In this document: piece after piece, positions 15,343 through 25,332 of the stretch
Numbering within the stretch: position 1 is the stretch's first letter
How the letters are laid out: each line of letters starts with the position of its first letter
Source of the DNA: Alphaproteobacteria bacterium
Lineage (GTDB): Bacteria; Pseudomonadota; Alphaproteobacteria; Micropepsales; Micropepsaceae
Length of the DNA: 45,251 nt
Reading direction: 5' to 3'
Assembly: GCA_947474645.1 (NCBI GenBank)
Contig: CANJJD010000020.1
Coordinates: forward strand, 1 to 45,251
Notes under the pieces: generated by a model
What the model was told of the DNA's origin: nothing
Database searches by the model: none
The model's input: only the letters and a program-made list of their open reading frames with translations
Translations under genes and position numbers: made by a program

Positions 15343-18300
15343 TCACCGTCTCAGGTCGAGAGTATAGGGGAAATCGGGATTGGCTTCTTCATTCGCGGCC
15401 TGGAAGACCCCGCCGGTGAAGCCGAAGGGCTCGAAACGGGCCAGCCTGCGGCCCTCTGCCTCATTGGCGTTGACCGGGAAGATTTCGGAATTGCGCCCGC
15501 CGGCATGGGCGACGCGATAGGTGCAACCGCCCATGGAGCGGTGGCGCCAACTGTCCCAGATCTCGATGATCAGTGGCGCGTGCGCCGGGATGGTGGGATG
15601 CAGGCCATGCGGCGGCTGCCAGGCCTTGAAGCGCACACCCGCCACGGCTTCGCTCTGCGCCGTTGCGCGCAGCGGAAGGCTGCGGCCATTGACCAGCACA
15701 CGGTGACGGCCCGGGGTCAGGCCCTTGACCTTCACCTCCAACCGCTCGACCGAGGAATCCACATAGCGCGCGGTGCCGCCCGGCGTGCCTTCCTCGGCCA
15801 GTACGTTCCACGGCTCCAGCGCGTTGCGCAGTTCCAGCTCCACGCCGTCATACTGAACCTTGCCGACCAGCGGGAAACGGAAATCCCAATGCGGCCGGTA
15901 CCATTCCAGGTCGAAGGCAAAGCCGTGGTCATTCATGTCGGCGATGACATCGGCGAGATCCGCCCAGGCAAAATGCGGCAGCATGAAACGGTCATGCAGC
16001 CCGGTGCCCCAGCGCGCCAGATTGCTGCGATAGGGCTCGCGCCAGAAGCGCGCGATCAGGGCGCGCATCAGCAGCGATTGCGCCAGGCTCATCTCCGCAT
16101 GCGGCGGCATTTCAAAGCCGCGAAATTCCACCAGACCCAATCGGCCGGTGGGGCCATCGGGTGAATAGAGTTTGTCGATGCAGATTTCGCTGCGGTGGGT
16201 ATTGCCGGTGGAATCGGCCAAGAGGTTGCGGAACACCCGGTCCACCAGCCAGGGCGGAATATTGGCGGCGGCGCGGGACGGAATCTCGTTGAAGGCGATT
16301 TCCAGCTCGTAGAGCGAATCGTTGCGGGCTTCATCGATCCGCGGCGCCTGGCTGGTGGGGCCGATGAACATGCCCGAAAACAGGTAGGACAGGCTGGGAT
16401 GGTTCTGCCAATAGGCGATGATGCTTTTCAGCATGTCGGGGCGGCGCAGGAAGGGACTGTCGGGCGGGGTCTGTGCGCCGACCACGATATGATTGCCGCC
16501 GCCGGTGCCGGTGTGGCGGCCGTCGAGCTGGAATTTCTCCGCCGTCAGGCGCGAAGCGGTGGCTTCTTCGTATAGCGCCTTGGTGATGTCCACCTGCTCG
16601 CGCCAGTTCTTGGCGGGATGGATATTGACCTCGATCACGCCGGGATCAGGGGTCACCTTGATGACATTGATGCGCGGATCGAAAGGCGGCGGATAGCCTT
16701 CGATATGCACCGCGACGTTCAGCGCTTCGGCCGCATCCTCGATCGCCGTCAGCAGGGTGAAGTAATCACCCGCTGCCGGCAGCGGCGGCATGAACACGCA
16801 CAAACGGCCATCGCGCGGCTCCACCGTCATGGCGGTGCGCACCACCGCATCCTGGGCCAGGGCGACGGACTGTGCCGTTACGGCGCGGAACGGGGCCTGC
16901 AATTCATGGCCGTTGCTTTTGCCGTTGGTATAGCCCTGGCCCGTCTTTTCGGGCTCGTCCAGCGGCGGCAGCGGCGCGAAAGGGTCCGGCGGCGGCACAA
17001 AGCTGCGCGCTTGCGCCGGCACATGCGGAAGCGAGTTCAGCGGCAGGCGAAAACCGATAGAGCTGTCGCCCGGCATCAGGAACAGATGACCGCTGCGGGT
17101 GGTCCAATGCTCGCTCAGCCAGCGGGTCAGGCCCTTTTCCACCGGCAACACATAGCCGACAGCCTGGCTCAGGCCGCGTTCGAACACCCGCGCCAGGCGC
17201 GCGCGAAGCTCCGGATCGTCCAGCTTGGAATCGGATGGATCCACATTGGCGGCAAGCTGGCGCTCCTGCGCCAGGTGATGCCAGAAATCTTCGTAAGCCG
17301 GAATGACATAGGACGCTTCCAGCCCCAGCGTCTTTGCGACGGCGGCGATCAGCGCGCTGGCATCGGCAAGGGTGGACTTGTGATCCTTGTTTTCGGCCGC
17401 CACGCGCTCGGCGTTTTTCCAAAGCGGCGCGCCGTCGGTGCGCCAGTAAAGCCCGAAGGCCCAACGCGGCAGGGATTCGCCGGGATACCATTTGCCCTGG
17501 CCGTAATGCAGCAACCCGCCCGGCGCGAAACGATCGCGCAAGCGCCGGATCAGCTTGTCGGCCAAAGCCCGCTTGGTCGGTCCGACGGCGGCGATATGCC
17601 ATTCCGCGCCCGAGCGATCGTCGATGGAAACAAAAGTGGGCTCGCCGCCCATGGTCAGGCGCACGTCATGGTTCTTGAGCACCAGGTCCACGGCGTCGCC
17701 CAGCTTCTCGATCTCGTCCCATTGTTCGTCGGTATAGGGTTTGGTGACACGCGGCGGTTCCTTGATGCGCGTCACGCTCATGTCGAAGTCGAACAGCACT
17801 TCGGCCGGCTCGACCGCGCCGGAGATCGGCGCGGCCTGGGTCGGGCTGGCGGCGCAGGCCAGCGGGATATGGCCTTCGCCGGCGAAAAGTCCGGAGGTGG
17901 CGTCCAGTCCCACCCAGCCGGCGCCCGGCAGATAGACTTCGCACCAGGCATGCAGGTCGGTGAAATCCTTGTCGGTGCCCGAAGGTCCATCCAGCGCCTT
18001 CACATCGGCCTTGAGCTGGATCAGATACCCGCTGGTGAAGCGCGCCGCCAAACCCAGATGGCGCAGCAGGTTTACCAGCAGCCAGGCGCTGTCGCGGCAG
18101 GAGCCGGATCCCTTGCACAGCGTTTCTTCCGGCGTCTGGATGCCGGGCTCCATGCGGATCGTGTAACTGATGTCTTGTGCGATCTGCGCGTTGAGGTCGA
18201 AGACGAAGTTGGTGGTCTGCTCAGACTTGCGCGGTACGGCGTCGAGATAGCGCTTGAAGGCGGGACCAAAATCGGTGACCGCCAGATAAGGCTCCAGTTC

Positions 18301-18636
18301 GGCCTTCAGCTCGGGCGAATAGTGAAACGGAAATTTCTCCGCCTCGGGCTCCAGGAAGAAGTCGAAGGGATTGATAACCTCCATGTCCACGGTCAGGTCC
18401 ACGCTGACGGTGAAGTGATCAATCTTCTCAGGGAATACGATGCGCGCCAGCCAGTTGGACTGGGGATCCTGCTGCCAATTGATGTAATGTTCCGCCGGCT
18501 CGATCTTCAGCGAATAGGCCACGATCTTGGCGCGGCTGTGGGGCGCCGGACGCAGGCGTATAGTCTGGGCACCCAAGGTGATTTGCCGGTCGTACCGGTA
18601 GCGGGTGACGTGACGGAGGGCGGCCTGAATGCTCAT
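15343..18636 (-). CDS. Large transglutaminase-like protein with DUF2126 domain
   Basis: A 1097-residue protein, full length for its family. Residues 1-about 280 are a transglutaminase-like unit with catalytic C180 (GSGSCRDSA), H229 (TDLHAWCEV) and D245 (VGLDATSG). From about residue 310 the DUF2126 region runs to the end, with recognisable blocks such as VRLTMGGEPTFVSIDD, WYPGESLPRWAFG, GRHTGTGGGNHIVVG and LVEFRGFEMPPHAEMS. The NHPSLSYLFSG stretch is also typical. It is the first gene of the operon that continues with the ATP-grasp/alpha-E gene and the smaller transglutaminase. The set is widespread in proteobacteria and actinobacteria but has no proven product. A start at ATG 18636 has AGGGA ahead. 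The divergent metallopeptidase often accompanies this set. Confidence 0.9.
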   Translation of the reverse strand: MSIQAALRHVTRYRYDRQITLGAQTIRLRPAPHSRAKIVAYSLKIEPAEHYINWQQDPQSNWLARIVFPEKIDHFTVSVDLTVDMEVINPFDFFLEPEAEKFPFHYSPELKAELEPYLAVTDFGPAFKRYLDAVPRKSEQTTNFVFDLNAQIAQDISYTIRMEPGIQTPEETLCKGSGSCRDSAWLLVNLLRHLGLAARFTSGYLIQLKADVKALDGPSGTDKDFTDLHAWCEVYLPGAGWVGLDATSGLFAGEGHIPLACAASPTQAAPISGAVEPAEVLFDFDMSVTRIKEPPRVTKPYTDEQWDEIEKLGDAVDLVLKNHDVRLTMGGEPTFVSIDDRSGAEWHIAAVGPTKRALADKLIRRLRDRFAPGGLLHYGQGKWYPGESLPRWAFGLYWRTDGAPLWKNAERVAAENKDHKSTLADASALIAAVAKTLGLEASYVIPAYEDFWHHLAQERQLAANVDPSDSKLDDPELRARLARVFERGLSQAVGYVLPVEKGLTRWLSEHWTTRSGHLFLMPGDSSIGFRLPLNSLPHVPAQARSFVPPPDPFAPLPPLDEPEKTGQGYTNGKSNGHELQAPFRAVTAQSVALAQDAVVRTAMTVEPRDGRLCVFMPPLPAAGDYFTLLTAIEDAAEALNVAVHIEGYPPPFDPRINVIKVTPDPGVIEVNIHPAKNWREQVDITKALYEEATASRLTAEKFQLDGRHTGTGGGNHIVVGAQTPPDSPFLRRPDMLKSIIAYWQNHPSLSYLFSGMFIGPTSQAPRIDEARNDSLYELEIAFNEIPSRAAANIPPWLVDRVFRNLLADSTGNTHRSEICIDKLYSPDGPTGRLGLVEFRGFEMPPHAEMSLAQSLLMRALIARFWREPYRSNLARWGTGLHDRFMLPHFAWADLADVIADMNDHGFAFDLEWYRPHWDFRFPLVGKVQYDGVELELRNALEPWNVLAEEGTPGGTARYVDSSVERLEVKVKGLTPGRHRVLVNGRSLPLRATAQSEAVAGVRFKAWQPPHGLHPTIPAHAPLIIEIWDSWRHRSMGGCTYRVAHAGGRNSEIFPVNANEAEGRRLARFEPFGFTGGVFQAANEEANPDFPYTLDLRR

Positions 18637-18715
18637 CGGATATCCCTGGAAAAATAACTATGCCGCAACTGCGAAGGTGCGGCTACAAGCCGCCACGCCG
18701 CAGCCCGAAAACCTC

Positions 18716-18740
18716 GGAACGTCGTTAAAAAGCGGGCGTT
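18716..18740 (+). promoter_or_regulatory. EcfG-type (general stress sigma) promoter of the metallopeptidase
   Basis: GGAAC at 18716-18720, 16 bases, then CGTT at 18737-18740: an exact match to the alphaproteobacterial EcfG/SigT promoter GGAAC-N16-17-CGTT. The downstream ATG is at 18766, leaving a leader of under 20 bases. Nothing similar points towards the divergent transglutaminase operon. Confidence 0.75.
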
Positions 18741-18765
18741 TACGCTTTTCTCGCGGAAATTCCTT

Positions 18766-19874
18766 ATGAAGCTGTTTAGTTGCCAGGGCTGTGGCCAGCT
18801 CCTGTATTTCGAGAATGTCCGCTGCGAAAATTGCGGCCGGGCCTTGGGCTATCTCACTGATATTGCAGAGATTTCTGCGATAGAGCCCATGAAAGACGGG
18901 GGCTGGACCATGCTGGCGGACCCGGGAAAAGCCTACAAATTCTGCCTGAACTACGACGCCGGCATGTGCAATTGGATGGTTCCGGCCGACGACCCGACCG
19001 GCTATTGCGCCGCCTGCCGCCACAACCGGGTGGTCCCCGACCTGTCGGTCCCCGGCAATGACGTGCTCTGGCGCAAGATCGAGAACGCCAAGCACCGGCT
19101 GTTTTATTCCCTGCTGCGGCTGGGGCTGCCGCTTCAGACTCGCGCCGAAGATCCCGAACATGGCCTGGCCTTCGATTTCCTGGCCGACGCGCCCGAAAGC
19201 CATGCCGCCGAAGTGATGACCGGCCATGACAATGGGCTGATCACCCTGGCGCTGAAGGAAGCCGATGACGTCACGCGCGAACGCGTGCGCAGCGAGATGG
19301 GCGAACCTTACCGCACCTTGCTGGGGCATTTCCGCCATGAGACCGGTCACTATTTCTGGGACCGGCTGGTGGCGACCAACGAAGGCTTGCTGAATGCGTT
19401 CCGCAGCCTGTTCGGCGATGACCGCCAGGATTACGACCAGGCGCTGCAGAAGCACTATGGCGAAGGCCCGCCGCAAGGCTGGCAGGACAGTTTCATATCC
19501 ATGTATGCGACCACCCATCCCTGGGAGGATTTCGCCGAGACCTGGGCGCATTACCTGCATATCGTGGATACGCTGGAAACGGCGGGCGCCTTCGGCATGA
19601 AGGTCAAGCCGCGCGCGGCGCGCGGCCATATCGCCGCCGCGATTGATTTCGATCCCTACAAGACGCGGCGCTGGGATGTGCTGATCGACGCCTGGCTGCC
19701 GATCGAGTTCGCCACCAACAGCATGAACCGCAGCATGGGGCTGACCGATCTTTATCCCTTTGTGCTGTCGCCCAAGGCAATCGAGAAGCTGGCCTTTGTC
19801 CACGCCATGACCCACCGCAAGGAAGATGTGGTCAAGAAAGCCGTGGACTCTCTGATGATCGCGTCCGTCGCGCG

Positions 19875-19878
<4 letters not shown>
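18766..19878 (+). CDS. Putative zinc-binding metallopeptidase with N-terminal zinc ribbons
   Basis: A 370-residue protein without a signal peptide. The first 85 residues hold zinc-ribbon cysteines: C6/C9 and C20/C23, then C60, C68, C81 and C84. The peptidase-like domain follows with the zinc motif HETGH at residues 191-195 (HFRHETGHYFWD) and a downstream ETWAHY block near residue 260 that can supply a third ligand. It matches a family of putative zinc-binding metallopeptidases often found beside the transglutaminase/ATP-grasp set, as here. A short leader follows an EcfG-type promoter at 18716-18740, so it is probably induced by the general stress response. The Shine-Dalgarno is weak. It overlaps the convergent histidine kinase by four bases. 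No substrate is known. Confidence 0.85.
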
Positions 19879-21308
<1,430 letters not shown>

Positions 21309-21499
21309 GAAAATCCCCGCTACGGGAGGATTTTGCACCGGAAAATCTTAAGGCCGTCTTGGCGTATACAGGTTGCGGGTCAAAATTAACCAACACTTCA
21401 TTCGCCGCTCGCGCGTGCTCCTGTCCCATATTAGAACGTCCCATATCAAGACACGCGATCGCATGCCCCGCGACACGCCTCGAACTGAAGGAGAGTGCG

Positions 21500-22105
21500 A
21501 TGAGGGTATCTGCTTTGACGGCCGGCATTTTGCTGACCAGCGCGACTGTTTTCGTTTCCAGCCTGACCATCCAGCCGGCCATGGCCGCCCACAAGGCCAA
21601 GGTCACTTGCCTGTGCGATTGCCCGGATGACCACAAGGTTAAGACCAAAGCCGCGGTTCGCCCCGTGGCCCCGGCCCGCCGGGCGGTTCGCCGCGCGGCG
21701 CGCCGCCACTATGCCGAAGGCGGCCATTACAGCTACCGCTCTGCCGCGCCGATGATCGAGTGGCATGAACAGTGGCGCCAGGCGCCCAATGACGCCTTCA
21801 TTCCCGGTCCCGCTGCGCCGCCGGTGGCCTATTATCCGCCGCCACCTCCGCCGCCGGAATATGGCATGCGGATTGACGAGCGCGGTTTCGCCGGCGGGGT
21901 CGGTGATCCCTTTGGCGGTGACGGCGGCGGCGGTGGCGGCGGTTTCGGCCAGGTCCATTTCGGCAATGGCGGCAGCGTCGAGAACGGCCCGACCTACAAC
22001 AGCTACAATCAGAGCTTCCAGTACAATCCCAGCCAGGCCGGCCCGTTCCAGAACCGCGTGATGGGCGGCTTCGCCCCGCCTCCCAACAGCGGCGGCAACC
22101 GCTAG
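21500..22105 (+). CDS. Secreted proline/glycine-rich protein, unknown function
   Basis: A 201-residue protein with a Sec signal (residues 1-30, ending PAMAA). The mature N-terminus has three close cysteines (TCLCDCPDD, about residues 36-44), then an arginine/alanine-rich basic stretch. A run of prolines near residue 117, a run of glycines near residue 145, and an asparagine/glutamine/tyrosine-rich segment follow. There is no recognisable fold and the chain is probably disordered, as in surface or matrix proteins. The ATG is well supported by GAAGGAGA six bases upstream; a longer frame to 21359 lacks this. In the upstream 190 bases there is a CtrA-like half site TTAACC near 21386. The function is not known. 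Confidence 0.7.
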   Translation: MRVSALTAGILLTSATVFVSSLTIQPAMAAHKAKVTCLCDCPDDHKVKTKAAVRPVAPARRAVRRAARRHYAEGGHYSYRSAAPMIEWHEQWRQAPNDAFIPGPAAPPVAYYPPPPPPPEYGMRIDERGFAGGVGDPFGGDGGGGGGGFGQVHFGNGGSVENGPTYNSYNQSFQYNPSQAGPFQNRVMGGFAPPPNSGGNR

Positions 22106-22111
22106 GCTTCA

Positions 22112-22148
22112 CTGACTCGAGCCGCGCATTTCGCGCGGCGACCGTCAG
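22112..22148 (+). terminator. Stem-loop after the proline/glycine-rich gene
   Basis: GCCGCGC-ATTTC-GCGCGGC forms a seven-pair stem, flanked by CTGAC and GTCAG arms that extend it. It begins seven bases after the stop codon. No T-run follows, so it may be a terminator or a stability element. Confidence 0.5.
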
Positions 22149-22161
22149 CATCCGCCAGTTT

Positions 22162-22239
22162 CCTTCCCCCTTCGTGCGAAGCACGAGAAGGGGGAAGGTG
22201 TCGCAACGAGATATCGGCGTAGCCGATTCGAGTTGCGAC
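22162..22239. repeat. Tandem pair of palindromes (REP-like element)
   Basis: The first palindrome has arms CCTTCCCCCTTCGTGC (22162-22177) and GCACGAGAAGGGGGAAGG (22181-22198, one extra base). The second has arms GTCGCAAC (22200-22207) and GTTGCGAC (22232-22239) with an inner ATCGGC/GCCGAT stem. The unit lies between convergent genes and resembles the pair at 11082-11147. No adjacent REP-associated transposase is present in the window. Confidence 0.6.
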
Positions 22240-22323
22240 GGATGGGGGTCATCAAATTAAGTGTTTGCCCAAGCGCGGCTTGCGCGGCGAATTCGCCGCG
22301 TGGGTCGCGCATGGGCGTTTGTA

Positions 22324-23124
22324 TCAGGCCTGCTTGGTGGCGTAGCGCGGGTGATGCGCATATATCGCGAACGGAATCGACGCGACATAGATCAGCAAGC
22401 CCACGGTCATGGTGCCCCAGGGCCAGGCGATCAACAGCGCCGCCAGGACGGCGAAGGCCAAGCCTGCCAGTATGCGGTGCTGGCGCTGCAGCTTCATGTA
22501 TTTGATGGACGGAGTCGGCAACCGGCTGACCATCAGGACCGAGGTGATGGCGATGAAGATGCCGGACACCCAGGGCTCGGCCACCACGGGATCGTTCCAT
22601 TGGAACGAGATCAGCAGCGGCAGCAGCATCATGCAGGCCGCCGCCGGGGTGGGCAGGCCGGTGAAATAGGGATTGCCCTTGGTGGCGCCTTCGTCGCGCA
22701 CGCTTTCGACATTGAAGCGGGCCAGGCGAATGGCGGCGCAGGCGCAGAAGATCAGCGCCGCGATCCAGCCGGCATTGCCCATCTTCGACAGGCTCCACAT
22801 GTACATGATGATGCCGGGCGCCACGCCGAAGCTGACCAGGTCAGCCAGGGAATCGAGCTGCGCGCCAAAGCGGCTGTCGGCGCCCAGCATGCGCGCGGCG
22901 CGGCCGTCCAGCATGTCCAGGATCATCGAGGCGATGACGAAGCTGACGGCGGTGGCCCATTGGTCGGCCAAACCGAAGCGGATGGCGGTGACGCCGCAAC
23001 CCAGCGCCAGAAGCGTGATGCTGGAGGGCACCAGCTTGCCGATGGAGAGATCTTCCAGCTTTTCCAGGCGCGCGGCCACGATCTGGCGGGCGCGCTTGCG
23101 GCGGGAAAGGCGATCCGGCTCCAA
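22324..23124 (-). CDS. pssA: CDP-diacylglycerol-serine O-phosphatidyltransferase
   Basis: A 266-residue inner-membrane enzyme that joins CDP-diacylglycerol and L-serine to make phosphatidylserine, the step before phosphatidylethanolamine. The CDP-alcohol phosphotransferase signature is complete: D70, D73-G74, A77-R78, G87, D91 and D95 (DMLDGRAARMLG…FGAQLDSLAD). About seven hydrophobic segments follow or flank it. The start is TTG at 23124, with AGAGGAA seven bases ahead; no ATG is available at the family start. It follows psd by 12 bases on the same strand, so substrate maker and user are in one operon. The product and pathway assignments are strong. Confidence 0.93.
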   Translation of the reverse strand: MEPDRLSRRKRARQIVAARLEKLEDLSIGKLVPSSITLLALGCGVTAIRFGLADQWATAVSFVIASMILDMLDGRAARMLGADSRFGAQLDSLADLVSFGVAPGIIMYMWSLSKMGNAGWIAALIFCACAAIRLARFNVESVRDEGATKGNPYFTGLPTPAAACMMLLPLLISFQWNDPVVAEPWVSGIFIAITSVLMVSRLPTPSIKYMKLQRQHRILAGLAFAVLAALLIAWPWGTMTVGLLIYVASIPFAIYAHHPRYATKQA

Positions 23125-23136
23125 AACGCGTTCCTC

Positions 23137-23784
23137 TTATAAGAAGCGGGCCAGGACGGTTTCACCCGCCCGCGTGGTGATCCCCGGCGTCACCAGGATC
23201 TCGGTGCGGGGCGGCAGGTAGACATCCACCCGGCTGCCGAAGCGGATTATGCCAAATCGCGCGCCCCGGCGCACCCCTTCTCCCTGGACCAGGTCGCAGA
23301 CAATCCGCCGCGCCACCAGGCCGGCGATCTGCACCACCGCCAGGTCGCGTCCGTCGCCAGTTTCGCCTTCGGGGCGCAGGCGGATGGACATGCGCTCGTT
23401 ATGGATGCTGGCCTTGTCGAAGCTGGCGTTGAAGAACTTGCCGGGCCGGTAGGCCTTGGCCACCACGCTGCCCGAGACCGGGTTGCGGTTCACATGCACG
23501 TTGAACACGTTCATGAAGATGGAAAGACGCGGCCGGGGCGCATCGCCCATGCCCAGTTCGGCGGGTGGCACCGCCTCTACCAGCGGCAAGAGCTTGCCGT
23601 CGGCGGGACAGATGATCAGACCGGCGCCGTCCGGCGTGTTGCGGTCCGGATCGCGGAAGAAGGCGACGCACCAGATGGTGATGGGCAGCAGCAGCCAGCC
23701 CAGCCAGCCGGACAGCAAGAAGGCGAGCAGGTTCACCGCCGCGAAGATGGCGATGAAGGGATAACCTTCCTTGTGAATTCTCAA
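23137..23784 (-). CDS. psd: Phosphatidylserine decarboxylase proenzyme
   Basis: A 215-residue protein of the short bacterial Psd type, which decarboxylates phosphatidylserine to phosphatidylethanolamine at the inner membrane. After a membrane hairpin (about residues 9-43) come [31 protein letters not shown], and the self-cleavage site R-F-G183-S184-R, where the serine becomes the pyruvoyl group. No ATG is in frame near the family start; TTG at 23784 overlaps the TGA of the preceding 98-residue gene (TTGA), which suggests translational coupling. No clear Shine-Dalgarno is seen there, so coupling may be needed. It is followed by pssA after 12 bases. Confidence 0.92.
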   Translation of the reverse strand: MRIHKEGYPFIAIFAAVNLLAFLLSGWLGWLLLPITIWCVAFFRDPDRNTPDGAGLIICPADGKLLPLVEAVPPAELGMGDAPRPRLSIFMNVFNVHVNRNPVSGSVVAKAYRPGKFFNASFDKASIHNERMSIRLRPEGETGDGRDLAVVQIAGLVARRIVCDLVQGEGVRRGARFGIIRFGSRVDVYLPPRTEILVTPGITTRAGETVLARFL

Positions 23785-24077
23785 ACGCGGTTTCCGCTGA
23801 AGGGGAAGGAGCCGAACGCGCCGGCCTTGACGCTGCCCGACAGCTTGTCGCCATCCACCGTACCGGTGAAGTCCAGGGTCAGGGGCATGGGCGAGGTGAT
23901 CTTGGCCGACCAGCTCACGGCATTGCCGTCAACCTTGCCGTTTTCGAGCGGGCCCGAGCCCTGTGCGGCCTGCTGGGTGCCGGTCAGGGCGGTGCCATTG
24001 GTGGCTATGTCCAGGCTGGCCTTTTGGGCGCCCATCGGCGAATTGATGACGATTTCCCAATTGCCGTCCACGGCCAT
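23781..24077 (-). CDS. Small conserved beta-rich protein ahead of psd, unknown function
   Basis: A 98-residue protein, [14 protein letters not shown] at the start, with alternating short beta strands and glycine turns ([25 protein letters not shown]). It has no signal peptide or cysteine. I believe it is a conserved small alphaproteobacterial protein, but I know no named role. GGGAGA five bases before ATG 24077 sets the start; a longer frame reaches 24110 without a ribosome site. Its stop overlaps the TTG start of psd, so it is coupled to phospholipid synthesis. The divergent rlmI-like gene begins 82 bases away. Confidence 0.65.
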   Translation of the reverse strand: MAVDGNWEIVINSPMGAQKASLDIATNGTALTGTQQAAQGSGPLENGKVDGNAVSWSAKITSPMPLTLDFTGTVDGDKLSGSVKAGAFGSFPFSGNRV

Positions 24078-24159
24078 GCTGTTCTCCCAATTGCGAAATA
24101 TGGCGCGCATCTAAGGACGGCATGGACGGGGGCGCAAGGGGGCTGTACAGGTCTGCGCC

Positions 24160-25329
24160 ATGTCAAGAAAAGCCATCATATTGCCCAAAGGCCGCCGCGC
24201 CCGCAGCGGCTCGCCCTGGATCTTTTCCAATGAAATCCGCATGGACGAAGCGGCCAAGGCGCTGACGCCGGGTTCCGTCGTTAATGTGCGGGGCGAGGAT
24301 GGCCGCGCCTTCGGCACCGGCACCTTCAATCCCAAAAGCCTGATCGCGCTGCGGCTGTGGTCAGACGATTGCGATGTGGCGATTGACCGCGACTTTTTCA
24401 GCGCCCGGCTGAAGCGGGCACTGGCGCTGCGCGAGGCGATTTATGACAAGCCCTTCTACCGGCTGGTGCATGCCGAGGGCGATGGCCTGCCGGGCCTGGT
24501 GATCGACCGCTTCGGCGACACCTTGACGGTGCAGATCGGCACCGCGGGGATGGAGCGGCAGATCGAGCCCTTGATCCAGGCGCTGGAGATCGTGCTGAAG
24601 CCCAAGACCATCGTGCTGCGCAACGACGTGCCGTCGCGCGGCCTGGAAGGTCTGGACAGTTATGTGAAGACGGTGAAGGGCACCGGCCACCGCATCGCGG
24701 TGGAAGAAAACGGCGCGCGCTATATCGCCGACCTGGCCGAAGGGCAGAAGACCGGCTGGTATTACGACCAGCGCGACAACCGCGCTTTCATCGCCGGCTT
24801 CGCCAAGGGCAAGACGGTGCTGGACGCCTATTCCTATACCGGGGGCTTCGGCATCCTGGCGGCCAAGGCGGGGGCGAAGGAAGTGGTGTGCCTGGACTCG
24901 AGCGCGCCGGCGCTCGCCATTGCCGAAGAAAGCGCCCGCGCCAATGGCGTGACCGTCCAGGCGGTGAAGGCTGATGTGTTCGAGGAGTTGGCGCGGCTGA
25001 AGGCCGCCGGCGAGACCTTCGACATCGTGCTGACCGATCCGCCGCCCTTTGTGAAATCCAAGAAGGACCTGGAGCCGGGGGCCAAGGCCTATCGCAAGCT
25101 GGCGCGACTGGCGGCCGACGTCACCGCGCCCGGCGGGCTGATGATGATCGCGTCCTGTTCGCACAATATCCCGCATGAGCGTTTTGCCGCCGAATGCGCC
25201 CAAGGCTTGCTCCGCTCGGAGCGCCGCGCCGCCCTGATCCGCCAGTCGGGCGCAGGGCCCGATCATCCGGTGCATCCGCTGCTGCCGGAAAGCGCCTATC
25301 TGAAGGCTTTGGCTTACGCGCTGGATTGA
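24160..25329 (+). CDS. rlmI: RlmI-type 23S rRNA (cytosine-C5) methyltransferase
   Basis: A 389-residue SAM-dependent RNA methyltransferase. A PUA-like domain occupies about residues 1-75 (LPKGRRARSGSPWIFSNEI), a linking EEHD-like region follows, and a Rossmann methyltransferase starts near residue 210 with LDAYSYTGGFGILAAKAGA for SAM binding. The catalytic motifs are TDPPPFVKSKK (motif IV, about residue 292) and ASCSHNI with the nucleophilic cysteine (motif VI, about residue 330). E. coli RlmI modifies C1962 of 23S rRNA, and this gene shares its full architecture. Close family members are hard to separate, so the site is inferred. It ends three bases from the convergent kup gene. Confidence 0.85.
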   Translation: MSRKAIILPKGRRARSGSPWIFSNEIRMDEAAKALTPGSVVNVRGEDGRAFGTGTFNPKSLIALRLWSDDCDVAIDRDFFSARLKRALALREAIYDKPFYRLVHAEGDGLPGLVIDRFGDTLTVQIGTAGMERQIEPLIQALEIVLKPKTIVLRNDVPSRGLEGLDSYVKTVKGTGHRIAVEENGARYIADLAEGQKTGWYYDQRDNRAFIAGFAKGKTVLDAYSYTGGFGILAAKAGAKEVVCLDSSAPALAIAEESARANGVTVQAVKADVFEELARLKAAGETFDIVLTDPPPFVKSKKDLEPGAKAYRKLARLAADVTAPGGLMMIASCSHNIPHERFAAECAQGLLRSERRAALIRQSGAGPDHPVHPLLPESAYLKALAYALD

Positions 25330-25332
25330 AAT

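Noticed and set aside
16618-18657. A 679-codon open frame on the plus strand
   Set aside because: It is antisense to the transglutaminase-DUF2126 gene, rich in H, Q, R and G as mirror frames are, with no recognisable domain.
21384-21400. TTAACCAACACTTCA as a CtrA box
   Set aside because: The second half is TTCA, not TTAA, so it matches one half only. It is mentioned in the gene entry but not called as a site.
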